From Flavobacterium johnsoniae (GTDB taxonomy: Bacteria; Bacteroidota; Bacteroidia; Flavobacteriales; Flavobacteriaceae), in contig NZ_MLFK01000005.1 of NCBI RefSeq assembly GCF_001879205.1, positions 620,001-684,000 of the forward strand: DNA of 64,000 nt, given 5' to 3'. The position numbers and the translations under genes were made by a program. Below the pieces are notes generated by a model that saw only the letters and a program-made list of their open reading frames with translations, was not told the origin of the DNA and ran no database searches. Below are positions 49,576 to 58,207 of this stretch, one piece after another; the stretch's first letter is position 1; the number at the start of each line of letters is the position of its first letter.

Positions 49576-50802
49576 TTAATCTACCCAAAAAGGAGGAACA
49601 ATGTTAGATGAAAAAGAGGTGCAGTCACCGCATGGTGGTTTTACCATACCGTATGAATCTATTCCGTCAAAAGATAGTAGTACTAATTCTCTGCTTTTTA
49701 TTGCTGAACGCAATTGTATCCCGCTGCATGGAGGAAGTCCTTGACAATCTATAAAATCTTTAATGTTACAGTTTTTTTCATAATAAGGAGGAAGAGGTTC
49801 GTTAGGGAATAAATCTGCATAGTTGAAGAAAATCCTTTCTGATGAAACGGCAGACACTTCAAAAAAGCCGATAACTTTTTCTGTTGGGTTTTCTACAGAT
49901 TTTATGTTTCCGTAGAAGAAGCCAGGTTGTTTTGGTGAAAGAACACTTCCTTGTGATGATAAATCTTTCATGGTTTTGTAGAAAGTATATGCTGCTAAAT
50001 TTTGAACATATTGTTTTACAAAAATGCTGTAACGATGCGATATTATATAATTCTGATCACTTATAAAGCGAATAGGGAAATGTACACGGTCTTCGCTAAG
50101 ACTATTTGTGTTATTTAATAATATATCGTCCGATTTTTTGGTCGAAAAGCAGGTTTTAGTTTCACCAATTCTAGGTTTGATAACAATAGATTCCTTAGCA
50201 GGTAATCCAGGAAAGTCATTGTCAGGATCTGCTGGGACTGCAGGGGAAAAAACCACAAAAGCATCTTGAGAATACCATAGCGGCGCTATGATCTTATACG
50301 TTTCAGTATATTCATATCTGTAATACTTTGAAGTATTGGCAGGATCAAAACTATTTATATTTATTTGTACGCCTCTTTGGCCGTTAACACTTTCAACAGT
50401 AGCGGTGACATTATCAATTTTAGTTTCAGTAGTTAAAACCTGTTCGTCAGAAGTATAATTTTTTCCTTCTCTTGTCTTAATCTTTAATTGGTATTTTCTT
50501 CCTGGCTCCGCTCTAAAAGCAGTTATAGAAGCATACACAGTATCCTTTTCTTCAAACTGATATTCATTACCCTGATCGTCAGTTATAAAAACATTAGCGC
50601 CTTTTTCAAATCTCGGACCGGTTTCTTCCAGCTGATAAACCTGAGAAACTCTAATAGTTTGATTTTTTAATTCGTTTGTAATGGTTCCTTCTACAACAAG
50701 TGCGCTTTCAAAATCTGTATTTTGAAAAACATATTGTTCTGTACAACTGGTTAATGCCAATGCAAGAACTAGAAAAAGTGATATTTTGTGAAAATATTTC
50801 AT
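49576..50802 (-). CDS. DUF4249-family lipoprotein
   Basis: A 408-residue lipoprotein with lipobox Cys at residue 20 (LALTSC). DUF4249 features are FESALVVEGTITNELKNQTI near residue 32, a GANVFITDDQGNEY strand and AEPGRKYQLKIKT, then a long beta-rich body ending with a Cys-rich tail (CNIKDFIDCQGLPPCSG, PPCGDC). DUF4249 proteins are usually encoded beside TonB-dependent receptors and are assumed to be their surface lipoprotein partners. It lies 4 nt behind the receptor gene. Ligand unknown. Confidence 0.88.
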   Translation of the reverse strand: MKYFHKISLFLVLALALTSCTEQYVFQNTDFESALVVEGTITNELKNQTIRVSQVYQLEETGPRFEKGANVFITDDQGNEYQFEEKDTVYASITAFRAEPGRKYQLKIKTREGKNYTSDEQVLTTETKIDNVTATVESVNGQRGVQININSFDPANTSKYYRYEYTETYKIIAPLWYSQDAFVVFSPAVPADPDNDFPGLPAKESIVIKPRIGETKTCFSTKKSDDILLNNTNSLSEDRVHFPIRFISDQNYIISHRYSIFVKQYVQNLAAYTFYKTMKDLSSQGSVLSPKQPGFFYGNIKSVENPTEKVIGFFEVSAVSSERIFFNYADLFPNEPLPPYYEKNCNIKDFIDCQGLPPCSGIQLRSAIKSRELVLLSFDGIDSYGMVKPPCGDCTSFSSNIVPPFWVD

Positions 50803-50806
50803 GATA

Positions 50807-53590
50807 TTAAAACTTGAAATTATAAGTTATACTAGGAATCGGAATAGAGAATATAGATGTTTTATAGGCTTTAATCTGTCCTTTGTCTGTTACAAAAAAT
50901 ACAGAATAAGGGTTGTTTCTTCCTAAAACATTATAAACCGATATATTCCAAAAGCTATGTGCTAATTTTTTTATTTTATGATTTCCTTCGATATTAAGAC
51001 CAATGTCTAATCTGTAATAATCCGGGATTCTAAATTTATTACGATCACTGTAAACTGTATATTGTGCATTTCCATAATCATAAGTACCAATAGGATATGT
51101 GATAGGACGACCAGTTTGGTATACAAAATTACTTGAAAAGCTGTATCGTTTTGTGATTCTGTAATTTAATACGGCACTAAAATCGTGAGGTTTATCAAAG
51201 TTAGAAGCAAAGAATTTTCCATCATTTACTTTTTCTTCATTAAACTGGCTGTTAAGTTTAATTAACGATCTTGAATAGGTATAGCCTAACCAGCCGTTAA
51301 GACGTCCCTCGGTCTTTTTTAATAATAACTCAACTCCGTACGCTTTGCCTTCTCCTTGTAAAAGTTCCGTTTCTATATTTTTGTTTAATAATAATTCGGC
51401 ACCAACTTTATAATCTAAAATGTTATTAGATTTTTTGTAATAACCTTCCAGACTTAATTCGTACTCATTGTTTTTTAAATTTTTGTAAAAGCCTAATGAA
51501 ACTTGCTGTGCACTTTCTGGCTTAACATTTAAATCTGAAAGTTTCCAGATATCCGTTGGAGATTGTGTTGTGTTATTTGATAATAAGTGGATGTACTGAT
51601 ATGTTTTATCATAACTTGCTCTCACAGAAAAATCATCTGTTAAGAAATAACGTGCTGCAATTCTTGGTTCAAATCCTCCATAACTTTTAATTACTTCGTT
51701 GTTTTTGTATTCTTTAGTTTCTACAACAGTTGCATCGCTAATTGGCAGGTTTTGTTCATAAACGCGCTGTGAAGCTTTCCCTAATGCGGAAAATCTGGAA
51801 TAACGTAATCCAAAGTCAATTAAAAGTTTATCCGAAATTTTAAAATTATCTCCTACATAAACTGCAGATTCTAATCCTCTTTCTTTATCAATTTCTATAG
51901 GAATTAATGTAGATTCCGGGTTTTCGGGTCTTAAATATCCTGGATTAATGCCATATAATTTACTTGATATACCGTATGAAATTTTATGCTTTTCGCTGTA
52001 TAAGTAACTCATTTTAAGAGCCGCTTGCGTATCATTAATTTTATATCCAAAATCGAATGAGTTTACACTTGGTGATTGATAATCAATATTAAATCGATAC
52101 TCACTATTCGTTAAAATTAAGGAACCCTTGTTCTTTTCATTAAAAGTATGATTCCATTTTAATGTTGCCAGTCTGTTACTATATTTATATAACGAGTCTG
52201 ATGATACACTGAATTTATCGTGACTGTAATAAGCCGTAGCTTCAATATCGTTATTGGCATTAAATTTATGATTGTACTTTAAGATTATATCATAAAAAGA
52301 AGCCTGGCTATTTTTTAAATCTTCGTCATCCAGAGTTTTTAAAATCCAATCAGAGTAGCTGGCTCTTCCTCCTGCAACAAGACTTGATTTTCCTTTAACG
52401 ATAGGAGTAGAAATCATGATGTTACTTGTTGCTGGCCCGATACCGCCTTCACCCTCAAATTTATTGAAATTACCGGTTTTTGATGTAATATCGAAAACAG
52501 AAGATAATCTTCCGCCAAATTCAGCAGGAATACTTCCTTTATAAATATCGACTTTTTTAGTTGTATAAGGATTTAATGCTGTAAAAAAACCAAAAAAGTG
52601 CGACGGATTATATAAAACAGCATGATCCAGTAAAAATAAATTTTGATCTTCTTTACCACCTCTAACATTATATCCTGAAGAACCTTCACCTGCAGTTTTT
52701 ATCCCCGGAAGTGTTAAGGCAACTTTTAGAATATCGCGTTCTCCTAAAACAAGAGGTACATTTTTAATTCCTTCGGCATCGATAGTTGTTACGCCTGTAA
52801 TTGCCGCTTTTGCATTTTTACTTTTGGCAGTTTTAATTAAAACTTCGTCCAGCTGGTTTACATTGTCAATTAGATTAAAGTTTAATGTTCCGTCATTAAA
52901 CACCATAATCTTTTTAGTTACTTTGTCGTAAGCAAATGTTTCTGTTTCTACTGTGCTGATTCCCGGCGGAACCTGTAGTTTGTAAAACCCGTCTTTATCA
53001 GTTACGGTTGAAAATTCAGTATTAGGAATTTTGACCATTATATTGGCGATTCCCGCTCTGCTTTTTCCTCCTTTTATATATCCGGAAAGGGTGTAGATCT
53101 TCTTTTTTTGATTTTTAGATTCTTTCCCAATAAGTATAATATCCCTTATATTTTTATTAGGATTTCGTGTATTTGTCTTTTTTAAAGAGTCATACTGCTG
53201 ATAAAATATAGGCACTATTGGAGCGCCATTTTCATCCTTTTCCAAAGGAATACCAAAGTAATCATCCGGAAGTTCATTATATATAATACTATTGTTAGTT
53301 AATATAATTTTATTGTCGGAGACGAAATAATTAATGCTGGTATTTTGAAAGATATCTTCAAGAATATCGGCTATTCGAACTTCTTTAAATTGTTTCGTAA
53401 TAGATGTACTGTCAGACTCCATCCATTTTTCGTCAAAATAAAACTTAAAATAGGAGGCTTGCTCTATGTTTTGAATGGCAGTTTTAAGATTAGCATTTTT
53501 AAATTCTACAGAAACTTTATCACTAATAATCTGCGAATAAATAATGTTCTGAAAGGTTAATAAAAATAGTAGTAGAGTAATTTTTTTCAT
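50807..53590 (-). CDS. TonB-dependent receptor with N-terminal STN domain
   Basis: A 927-residue outer-membrane receptor: signal peptide (1-19), STN domain (about 25-102, VSVEFKNANLKTAIQNIEQA), and carboxypeptidase-regulatory-like domain (about 165-250, TLSGYIKGGKSRAGIANIMV). The plug domain (about 255-375) has GYNVRGGKEDQNLFLLDHAV and IPAEFGGRLSSVFD, and a 22-strand barrel ends SIPSITYNFKF. STN domains normally contact an anti-sigma factor, yet no sigma/anti-sigma pair is nearby. The start codon directly follows the stop codon of the upstream gene, so translation is coupled. Substrate unknown; the DUF4249 lipoprotein gene follows. Confidence 0.92.
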   Translation of the reverse strand: MKKITLLLFLLTFQNIIYSQIISDKVSVEFKNANLKTAIQNIEQASYFKFYFDEKWMESDSTSITKQFKEVRIADILEDIFQNTSINYFVSDNKIILTNNSIIYNELPDDYFGIPLEKDENGAPIVPIFYQQYDSLKKTNTRNPNKNIRDIILIGKESKNQKKKIYTLSGYIKGGKSRAGIANIMVKIPNTEFSTVTDKDGFYKLQVPPGISTVETETFAYDKVTKKIMVFNDGTLNFNLIDNVNQLDEVLIKTAKSKNAKAAITGVTTIDAEGIKNVPLVLGERDILKVALTLPGIKTAGEGSSGYNVRGGKEDQNLFLLDHAVLYNPSHFFGFFTALNPYTTKKVDIYKGSIPAEFGGRLSSVFDITSKTGNFNKFEGEGGIGPATSNIMISTPIVKGKSSLVAGGRASYSDWILKTLDDEDLKNSQASFYDIILKYNHKFNANNDIEATAYYSHDKFSVSSDSLYKYSNRLATLKWNHTFNEKNKGSLILTNSEYRFNIDYQSPSVNSFDFGYKINDTQAALKMSYLYSEKHKISYGISSKLYGINPGYLRPENPESTLIPIEIDKERGLESAVYVGDNFKISDKLLIDFGLRYSRFSALGKASQRVYEQNLPISDATVVETKEYKNNEVIKSYGGFEPRIAARYFLTDDFSVRASYDKTYQYIHLLSNNTTQSPTDIWKLSDLNVKPESAQQVSLGFYKNLKNNEYELSLEGYYKKSNNILDYKVGAELLLNKNIETELLQGEGKAYGVELLLKKTEGRLNGWLGYTYSRSLIKLNSQFNEEKVNDGKFFASNFDKPHDFSAVLNYRITKRYSFSSNFVYQTGRPITYPIGTYDYGNAQYTVYSDRNKFRIPDYYRLDIGLNIEGNHKIKKLAHSFWNISVYNVLGRNNPYSVFFVTDKGQIKAYKTSIFSIPIPSITYNFKF

Positions 53591-54334
53591 TTAGTTAGAA
53601 CTTTTTTTAAAAAAACTATTAATTTGCTTTGTTAGATTTTCCATAAACTGATTTTTATCTGTGCGTTCTAACTCTTTTTCATTTTGGTAGTAATTGTTGA
53701 TTTCTTTTTTAAAGGCCGGAAATACTGCCTTTACATCTTTTTTTGAATCGACCTTATAGAAAAAATTGTTGTATTTAATGATATAATCATTTTTATAAAT
53801 AAAGTTATAGTGTACAATGTCAGATTGTAATACTTTTATTTTTGTTTTCTTGTGTTTGATGTAGAGCGAAACATCAGGTCCAATATAATTCTCTTCGTAA
53901 ATACCATTTACTATATTGGGATACTTAATGGTTTCAGATTTTAGGTAAACGAATTTTTTACCCTTAATAAAGAAAAAATCAATTTTGTCTTTTACAAGAT
54001 TAATGGCAAGATTGTCTGTTTGTTCTTTTTGCTTAAAAACGACCTGATCTTCCAGAATGTCATATTTGAGATTAACATTTGAATAAATTTCACCATCGAA
54101 GCCTATATCTCCTATGGTAAATTCATTTAAATAGTATCTGTTTTTGTTTGGAATTGGCCTAAATGGTTCGCTGTGAAGAACTCCATTATTAATGCTTAAA
54201 TTGTCTTTTCCGACAGCATTGTCAAAATAATCATACAACGAGGGTTTGTCATTAGATTGGCAATATAAATAGGAAACGTTCAATAACATGCTAAATATCA
54301 GTAGATATAGAGCCTTTTTTTGAGGATTTTTCAA
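53591..54334 (-). CDS. Exported protein of unknown family, first gene of the TonB-receptor operon
   Basis: A 247-residue protein with a signal peptide (hydrophobic 8-23, ending YLYC; the Cys could be a lipobox, LNVSYLYC being non-canonical). The rest is beta-rich and lysine-rich with many Tyr/Asn, including YKVDSKKDVKAVFPAFKKEI near residue 190 and a charged helical end. No family recognised. It is followed with zero spacing by the STN receptor, so it is likely functionally tied to it. TACATTTG (minus strand, 54380-54373) is a perfect -7 box 38 nt upstream, with TTG 16 nt further. Confidence 0.8.
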   Translation of the reverse strand: MKNPQKKALYLLIFSMLLNVSYLYCQSNDKPSLYDYFDNAVGKDNLSINNGVLHSEPFRPIPNKNRYYLNEFTIGDIGFDGEIYSNVNLKYDILEDQVVFKQKEQTDNLAINLVKDKIDFFFIKGKKFVYLKSETIKYPNIVNGIYEENYIGPDVSLYIKHKKTKIKVLQSDIVHYNFIYKNDYIIKYNNFFYKVDSKKDVKAVFPAFKKEINNYYQNEKELERTDKNQFMENLTKQINSFFKKSSN

Positions 54335-54372
54335 AGGATTAACTGGTTTAAATGATTTGTTTTGGTCGATCT

Positions 54373-54399
54373 CAAATGTATTAAAAAAAAATATAACAA
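54373..54399 (-). promoter_or_regulatory. Candidate promoter of the TonB-receptor/DUF4249 operon
   Basis: On the minus strand TTG (54399-54397), 16 nt, TACATTTG (54380-54373). The -7 box is perfect; the spacer is 3 nt shorter than usual. Confidence 0.45.
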
Positions 54400-54496
54400 A
54401 GTTTATGTATTTGTGTTAAATTGTAGTAATAAGTATACTTTTCAAAGATTTGTTACAGAATATGCTTAATATTTTAAGAATTGGTCTAAAAAAATA

Positions 54497-54530
54497 AAAC
54501 CCTAACTCATTAATTTGAATTAGGGCTTTC
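54497..54530 (-). terminator. Terminator behind the small membrane protein gene
   Basis: CCCTAACTCA pairs imperfectly with TTGAATTAGGG, with AAAACC/GGCTTT flanks and a T-rich run on the minus strand. It lies 42 nt beyond the stop at 54572. Confidence 0.72.
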
Positions 54531-54571
54531 ACATAAAAAGAATTTCGGGCAAAAATTATCTTTGGTAATGT

Positions 54572-54823
54572 TTAATCGTAAAGATCATCTGAACTATCTA
54601 AAATTTGATCAAATATTTTTTTTAACGATTTTATATATATCGGAAAAGAAACAGCAAGTAAAAAATATTCTATTCTTAAAACGGTAACATCGTCCAGTAT
54701 TTTATATAAACTGGGAATAATAATAGCTAGAGAAACCGCAACACCAATCCAGGGATTATTTTTTATTTTTTTGATAAAAGGCAAAATTTTCATTTCTGGT
54801 TGTTTTGTTATGGCTGTTTTCAT
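54572..54823 (-). CDS. Small two-helix membrane protein, unknown function
   Basis: An 83-residue protein: basic N-terminal 22 residues, hydrophobic segments at about 25-43 and 52-66, and an acidic end (DSSDDLYD). The family is not recognised. It stands alone between the terminator of the two-component system (54958-54995) and its own terminator, with 48 nt of coding-free sequence before the start. Confidence 0.65.
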   Translation of the reverse strand: MKTAITKQPEMKILPFIKKIKNNPWIGVAVSLAIIIPSLYKILDDVTVLRIEYFLLAVSFPIYIKSLKKIFDQILDSSDDLYD

Positions 54824-54957
54824 CTATACTATTTTGATTTAGGTGAAGTAAAAGTAAATTCGATTTAGGGCTTCTAATGTGAAAATGTCACGAAAGCTCT
54901 ATTTTATGTCATGAAATATGCGAATTGTTTATCGTTTTAAAATTTTTCTTTCAAAAA

Positions 54958-54995
54958 ACAAAACATCCTCTTTGCTTTAAAGAGGATGTTTTGTT
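54958..54995 (-). terminator. Terminator of the histidine kinase/LytTR operon
   Basis: AAAACATCCTCTTT pairs with AAAGAGGATGTTTT around GCTTT and is followed by T-rich sequence on the minus strand, 21 nt beyond the regulator stop codon. Confidence 0.85.
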
Positions 54996-55016
54996 TTGAA
55001 ATGAATATTTCTATTA

Positions 55017-55763
55017 TTAGGAAAGAATATTAATATTTTTTATGAAGTCCTTGTAAGTATCGCTTAGGTTTATTCGATGATTTCCTTTTAATATGATAAG
55101 GTTATCAGTAAGAAATATTTCTTCTATTTTATTTGTGTTTACAATGGTGTTGCGGTGTGTTTTTATGAATTTGCTTTTATCCAGAAGTTCGCTGATCTTG
55201 GTAAGCGAAATTAAGATTACAAATTTTTCTTTTTCGGTAATAATGTTGCAGTAACGCTCCTCGACTTCAATGTAAAGAATATCTTCTAAAGCCACTTTTT
55301 TTAGAGAATTTTTCTTTTTAATGAATAATGAATCATTGCTGATAACTGTATTTTGTTCTTCACTGAGAAAAACATTCGTTTGTTCGTAAAATTTCTCGAC
55401 AGCCATTTCTATTGCGTACAAAATCTCCAGTTCATTAAATGGTTTCATTAAAAAACTAAATGGCTTGGTAAGTTTTGCTCTTTCAAAAATCTGGCGATCC
55501 TGAGAGCTGGTTAAAAACACAAACGGTTTTGATGCCTGCGGTATTATATTTATCGATTCAGCAAAGGTTATTCCGTCTGGCTTTCCGTCTAGAAAAACGT
55601 CTATAATTATTACATCAACAGGAGTTTCATAAAATAACTTCAATGCGTCTGTAAAATTTTTTGCAACTCCCGCTACGTTATAATTATTTTGAAGCAATAC
55701 TTTTACAAGAGCATCACTTTGTTCAGGAGTGTCTTCTATAATTAAAACATTAATATTGTCCAT
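55017..55763 (-). CDS. LytTR-family response regulator
   Basis: A 248-residue regulator. The receiver domain (1-120) has the phospho-acceptor Asp55 (VIIIDVFLDG), acidic pair Glu10/Asp11 and Lys107 (FLMKPF). The LytTR DNA-binding domain (about 145-245) has LEDILYIEVEERYCNIIT and SKFIKTHRNTIVNTNKIEEI. It starts 1 nt behind the histidine kinase stop codon, so the two form a cognate pair. LytTR regulators bind direct repeats; no such site was recognised upstream of the pair. Confidence 0.94.
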   Translation of the reverse strand: MDNINVLIIEDTPEQSDALVKVLLQNNYNVAGVAKNFTDALKLFYETPVDVIIIDVFLDGKPDGITFAESINIIPQASKPFVFLTSSQDRQIFERAKLTKPFSFLMKPFNELEILYAIEMAVEKFYEQTNVFLSEEQNTVISNDSLFIKKKNSLKKVALEDILYIEVEERYCNIITEKEKFVILISLTKISELLDKSKFIKTHRNTIVNTNKIEEIFLTDNLIILKGNHRINLSDTYKDFIKNINILS

Positions 55764-55764
55764 T

Positions 55765-57495
55765 TTATTTAGCTTTAGGGAAAGTTAATATCATTTTTGT
55801 TCCTTTATCAAGTTCGCTTTCTATTTCAAATGTCCCTCCGTTTTTCTTAATCATCTGTTTACACAATTGTAAACCCAAACCGGTTCCAATAATTTCTGAA
55901 TTGCCTTTCTTTGCCAATAATTCTCCTTCTTGAAGCAGTTCTTTAATCGTGTTTTGACTCATTCCAATTCCACTATCCTGAATTATAACCTGACAAAAAT
56001 CAGAATCAATTTCATTTGCAGAAAAGGTGATTTGTCCACTTTCTTTCGAAAATTTGATAGCATTATCTAATAAATTTCTAAATACAATTTTTAGTGAATC
56101 AAGGTCCACAAATAAAAAGATGCTTTTTGAAACTAAATTTTCGAACGTAATAGCTTTGTCTAGCAATAATGGCTTATAGTTATATTCAATTTGTTGTATA
56201 ACAGAATATAAATGAATCGATTCTTTATGAAAATATAATTGTTTTGTCTGCAACAATGCCCAGTGCAATAAATTGTCTAATAAGCTGTAGGCGCCATTTG
56301 CGATACCGCTGTTCTGGATAATTAACTGATTTAATTCGTCGTAGTTTTTAGTTTCAAGCGTGGCAGATAATTTAGCGTTACTGGTTTTTAGAGCATTTAC
56401 AGATGAACGTAAATCGTGGCTTACAATTGAAAATAATTGGTCTTTTGTAGCGTTTAATTCGTCAAGTTTATTTTTTTGACGTAAGATCGTTTTACCATTT
56501 TTTACTTTTTGAGCATAAAGATATATTCCTCCTGTCAATACTAATAAGAGTCCCGTTGCCGAGAAAAAGAAAATATTACGCTGTGTGTTTTTTAATTTGT
56601 TTTCTACTTGTAATACCTTGATTTCTTTTTGTTTTTGAGCGACAGCAAATTTTTTCTCAAAATCAGCAACTGCCCAAATTTTATTTTGATTATTTAATGA
56701 GTCTTTCCATTGCTCTGCTTCTTTTCTATATTCTAAAGCTTTTTTAAAATCTCCTTTGTTTTCTTCTACCATTGCCATATTAAATGCAGTGGATTCTTTT
56801 TTATCAAAATTTTTCGTTTTTTTAGAATACAAATAAGCTTTTTTAAAATAAGGAATAGCTTTATCATCTTTATATTGTAAATAGTACAAATTGGCAATAT
56901 TCATATAAATATAAATAAGCGCTTCATTGTCTTTTTCTTGTTCTCCTAATTTTTTACTTTTTAGAAGATACTCTTCTGCTTTTGTAAATTTACTAAGATG
57001 TAAATAACAAACTCCTATGTTTTGATAAATGGTGCTTACTTTAAAACCTTGTTTATTTGAAGAAGGAAACTTTTCTACAGCATTAAAATATTCGATTGCT
57101 TTTTCAAATTCTTTTAATTGTAAAGAAATTTCACCCAGCACTTTATTTACTAACGGGTAAAAAACAAAATTTTTTGAGATTAATTTTAATTCTGATTTTG
57201 CTTCTGTAAATAATTTTTTCTCATTTAGACTAAAACCTCTAAAGTAATGACAATAGTTATTTAATTCGTTATTGCGACTAACACTTAAGTGTTTCATGGA
57301 ATATACTAAAGTCGAATCCCAATTCTTTTCCTGAAAATAATATTGCGCCTTATTAAAATGTATTTCTTCTTTAAAGAGGATTGCTTTCTTTTTGCTTTCA
57401 ATGTTAAAAATCTTATTAACAGTTTGGTTTTGTGAAAAAAAGAGAGCAGGTGTTAAAAGAAGTAATAGTAAAATAGAAAAGTTAATTTTAACCAT
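55765..57495 (-). CDS. TPR-containing hybrid-topology sensor histidine kinase
   Basis: A 576-residue sensor: signal peptide (residues 1-21), about six periplasmic TPR units (about 45-290), one transmembrane helix (about 309-329), a short coiled coil, and a kinase core. The phospho-acceptor is His360 (SIVSHDLRSS). The ATPase domain has RNLLDNAIKFS (N box), DSGIGM (G1) and GTGLGLQLCKQMI (G2). TPR sensors of this sort are frequent in Flavobacteria and presumably respond to protein or peptide partners in the periplasm. Operon with the LytTR regulator. Confidence 0.93.
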   Translation of the reverse strand: MVKINFSILLLLLLTPALFFSQNQTVNKIFNIESKKKAILFKEEIHFNKAQYYFQEKNWDSTLVYSMKHLSVSRNNELNNYCHYFRGFSLNEKKLFTEAKSELKLISKNFVFYPLVNKVLGEISLQLKEFEKAIEYFNAVEKFPSSNKQGFKVSTIYQNIGVCYLHLSKFTKAEEYLLKSKKLGEQEKDNEALIYIYMNIANLYYLQYKDDKAIPYFKKAYLYSKKTKNFDKKESTAFNMAMVEENKGDFKKALEYRKEAEQWKDSLNNQNKIWAVADFEKKFAVAQKQKEIKVLQVENKLKNTQRNIFFFSATGLLLVLTGGIYLYAQKVKNGKTILRQKNKLDELNATKDQLFSIVSHDLRSSVNALKTSNAKLSATLETKNYDELNQLIIQNSGIANGAYSLLDNLLHWALLQTKQLYFHKESIHLYSVIQQIEYNYKPLLLDKAITFENLVSKSIFLFVDLDSLKIVFRNLLDNAIKFSKESGQITFSANEIDSDFCQVIIQDSGIGMSQNTIKELLQEGELLAKKGNSEIIGTGLGLQLCKQMIKKNGGTFEIESELDKGTKMILTFPKAK

Positions 57496-57523
57496 AACTT
57501 TTTAAAGTATTAATGATGTAATT

Positions 57524-57562
57524 AAAAACATCATTTTCTAATTAAAGTAAATGATGTTTTTA
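57524..57562 (-). terminator. Terminator between the unknown 138-residue protein gene and the histidine kinase gene
   Basis: AAAACATCATTT pairs with AAATGATGTTTT. It follows the stop at 57585 by 22 nt on the minus strand and is followed by T-rich sequence, so the kinase operon has a separate promoter or depends on read-through. Confidence 0.72.
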
Positions 57563-57584
57563 TAATTTTCTATTTTATAATATA

Positions 57585-58001
57585 CTAGTCTCCAACCCCA
57601 GTTTTAGTACCTCTAGAAGTTTCAGGATCAACATTTCTTAAGTAAGAGAGAACCTCAGTTACTTTAGTTGCATCAGTAGAGTAATAATCTATTTCTACAT
57701 ACCAAACATCGCAAGTTTCAGGGGTTTCTTCTGTGTAATCATAATCAAAAAAAATCTCAAGCGTTGTATCTTTTAGTGTAGGAACTGAAACGATAGGATT
57801 TTGAGTAAATTCGGAATTTATGTATAAAGTAGCTCTGATTTTTAATGTAGGAAGCCCGCCTGCACTAATGTAGCTTTCTACTGAAACAAGAGGAGGTAAG
57901 GGATGCTGAAGGTGTTTTGAGTCTACAAACTTGAATTCCTGTGCGTTAATTTTGGTGTTTTGAATAACTTTATAACGCGTTAAATCAACGGTTGATTCCA
58001 T
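57585..58001 (-). CDS. Small beta-rich protein of unknown function
   Basis: A 138-residue protein without signal peptide or membrane helix. It is beta-strand rich and acidic (IFFDYDYTEETPETCDVWYVEIDYY about residues 84-108, written here in two parts: IFFDYDYTEETPETC and DVWYVEIDYY), with a flexible end (TSRGTKTGVGD). I do not recognise a family. It is monocistronic, with an 18-bp perfect palindrome in its upstream region (58053-58070) and a terminator behind it. Confidence 0.72.
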   Translation of the reverse strand: MESTVDLTRYKVIQNTKINAQEFKFVDSKHLQHPLPPLVSVESYISAGGLPTLKIRATLYINSEFTQNPIVSVPTLKDTTLEIFFDYDYTEETPETCDVWYVEIDYYSTDATKVTEVLSYLRNVDPETSRGTKTGVGD

Positions 58002-58041
58002 AATAAGGTTTTTAGGGTTAATAAATTTATTTTTGGCACGT

Positions 58042-58070
58042 TAAAGATATTTCATTTCTTTAAAGAAATG
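58042..58070 (-). promoter_or_regulatory. -7 element and 18-bp palindrome upstream of the unknown 138-residue protein
   Basis: CATTTCTTTAAAGAAATG (58053-58070) is a perfect palindrome. On the minus strand it lies 3 nt upstream of TATCTTTA (58049-58042), a one-off match to the -7 consensus. Position fits a dimeric regulator site overlapping the promoter. Confidence 0.45.
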
Positions 58071-58207
58071 TAAGTTTCGCCCTCTTTTTTTATAATTTTT
58101 ACATTTTCTTCATGAAATAATGTATTCTCTTAAGATTAAGACATATAGTGAAAAGTGAAAAACCAAACTTGTGTTTTAAATTAGCTGTACAGATTGAAAA
58201 TTTTATC

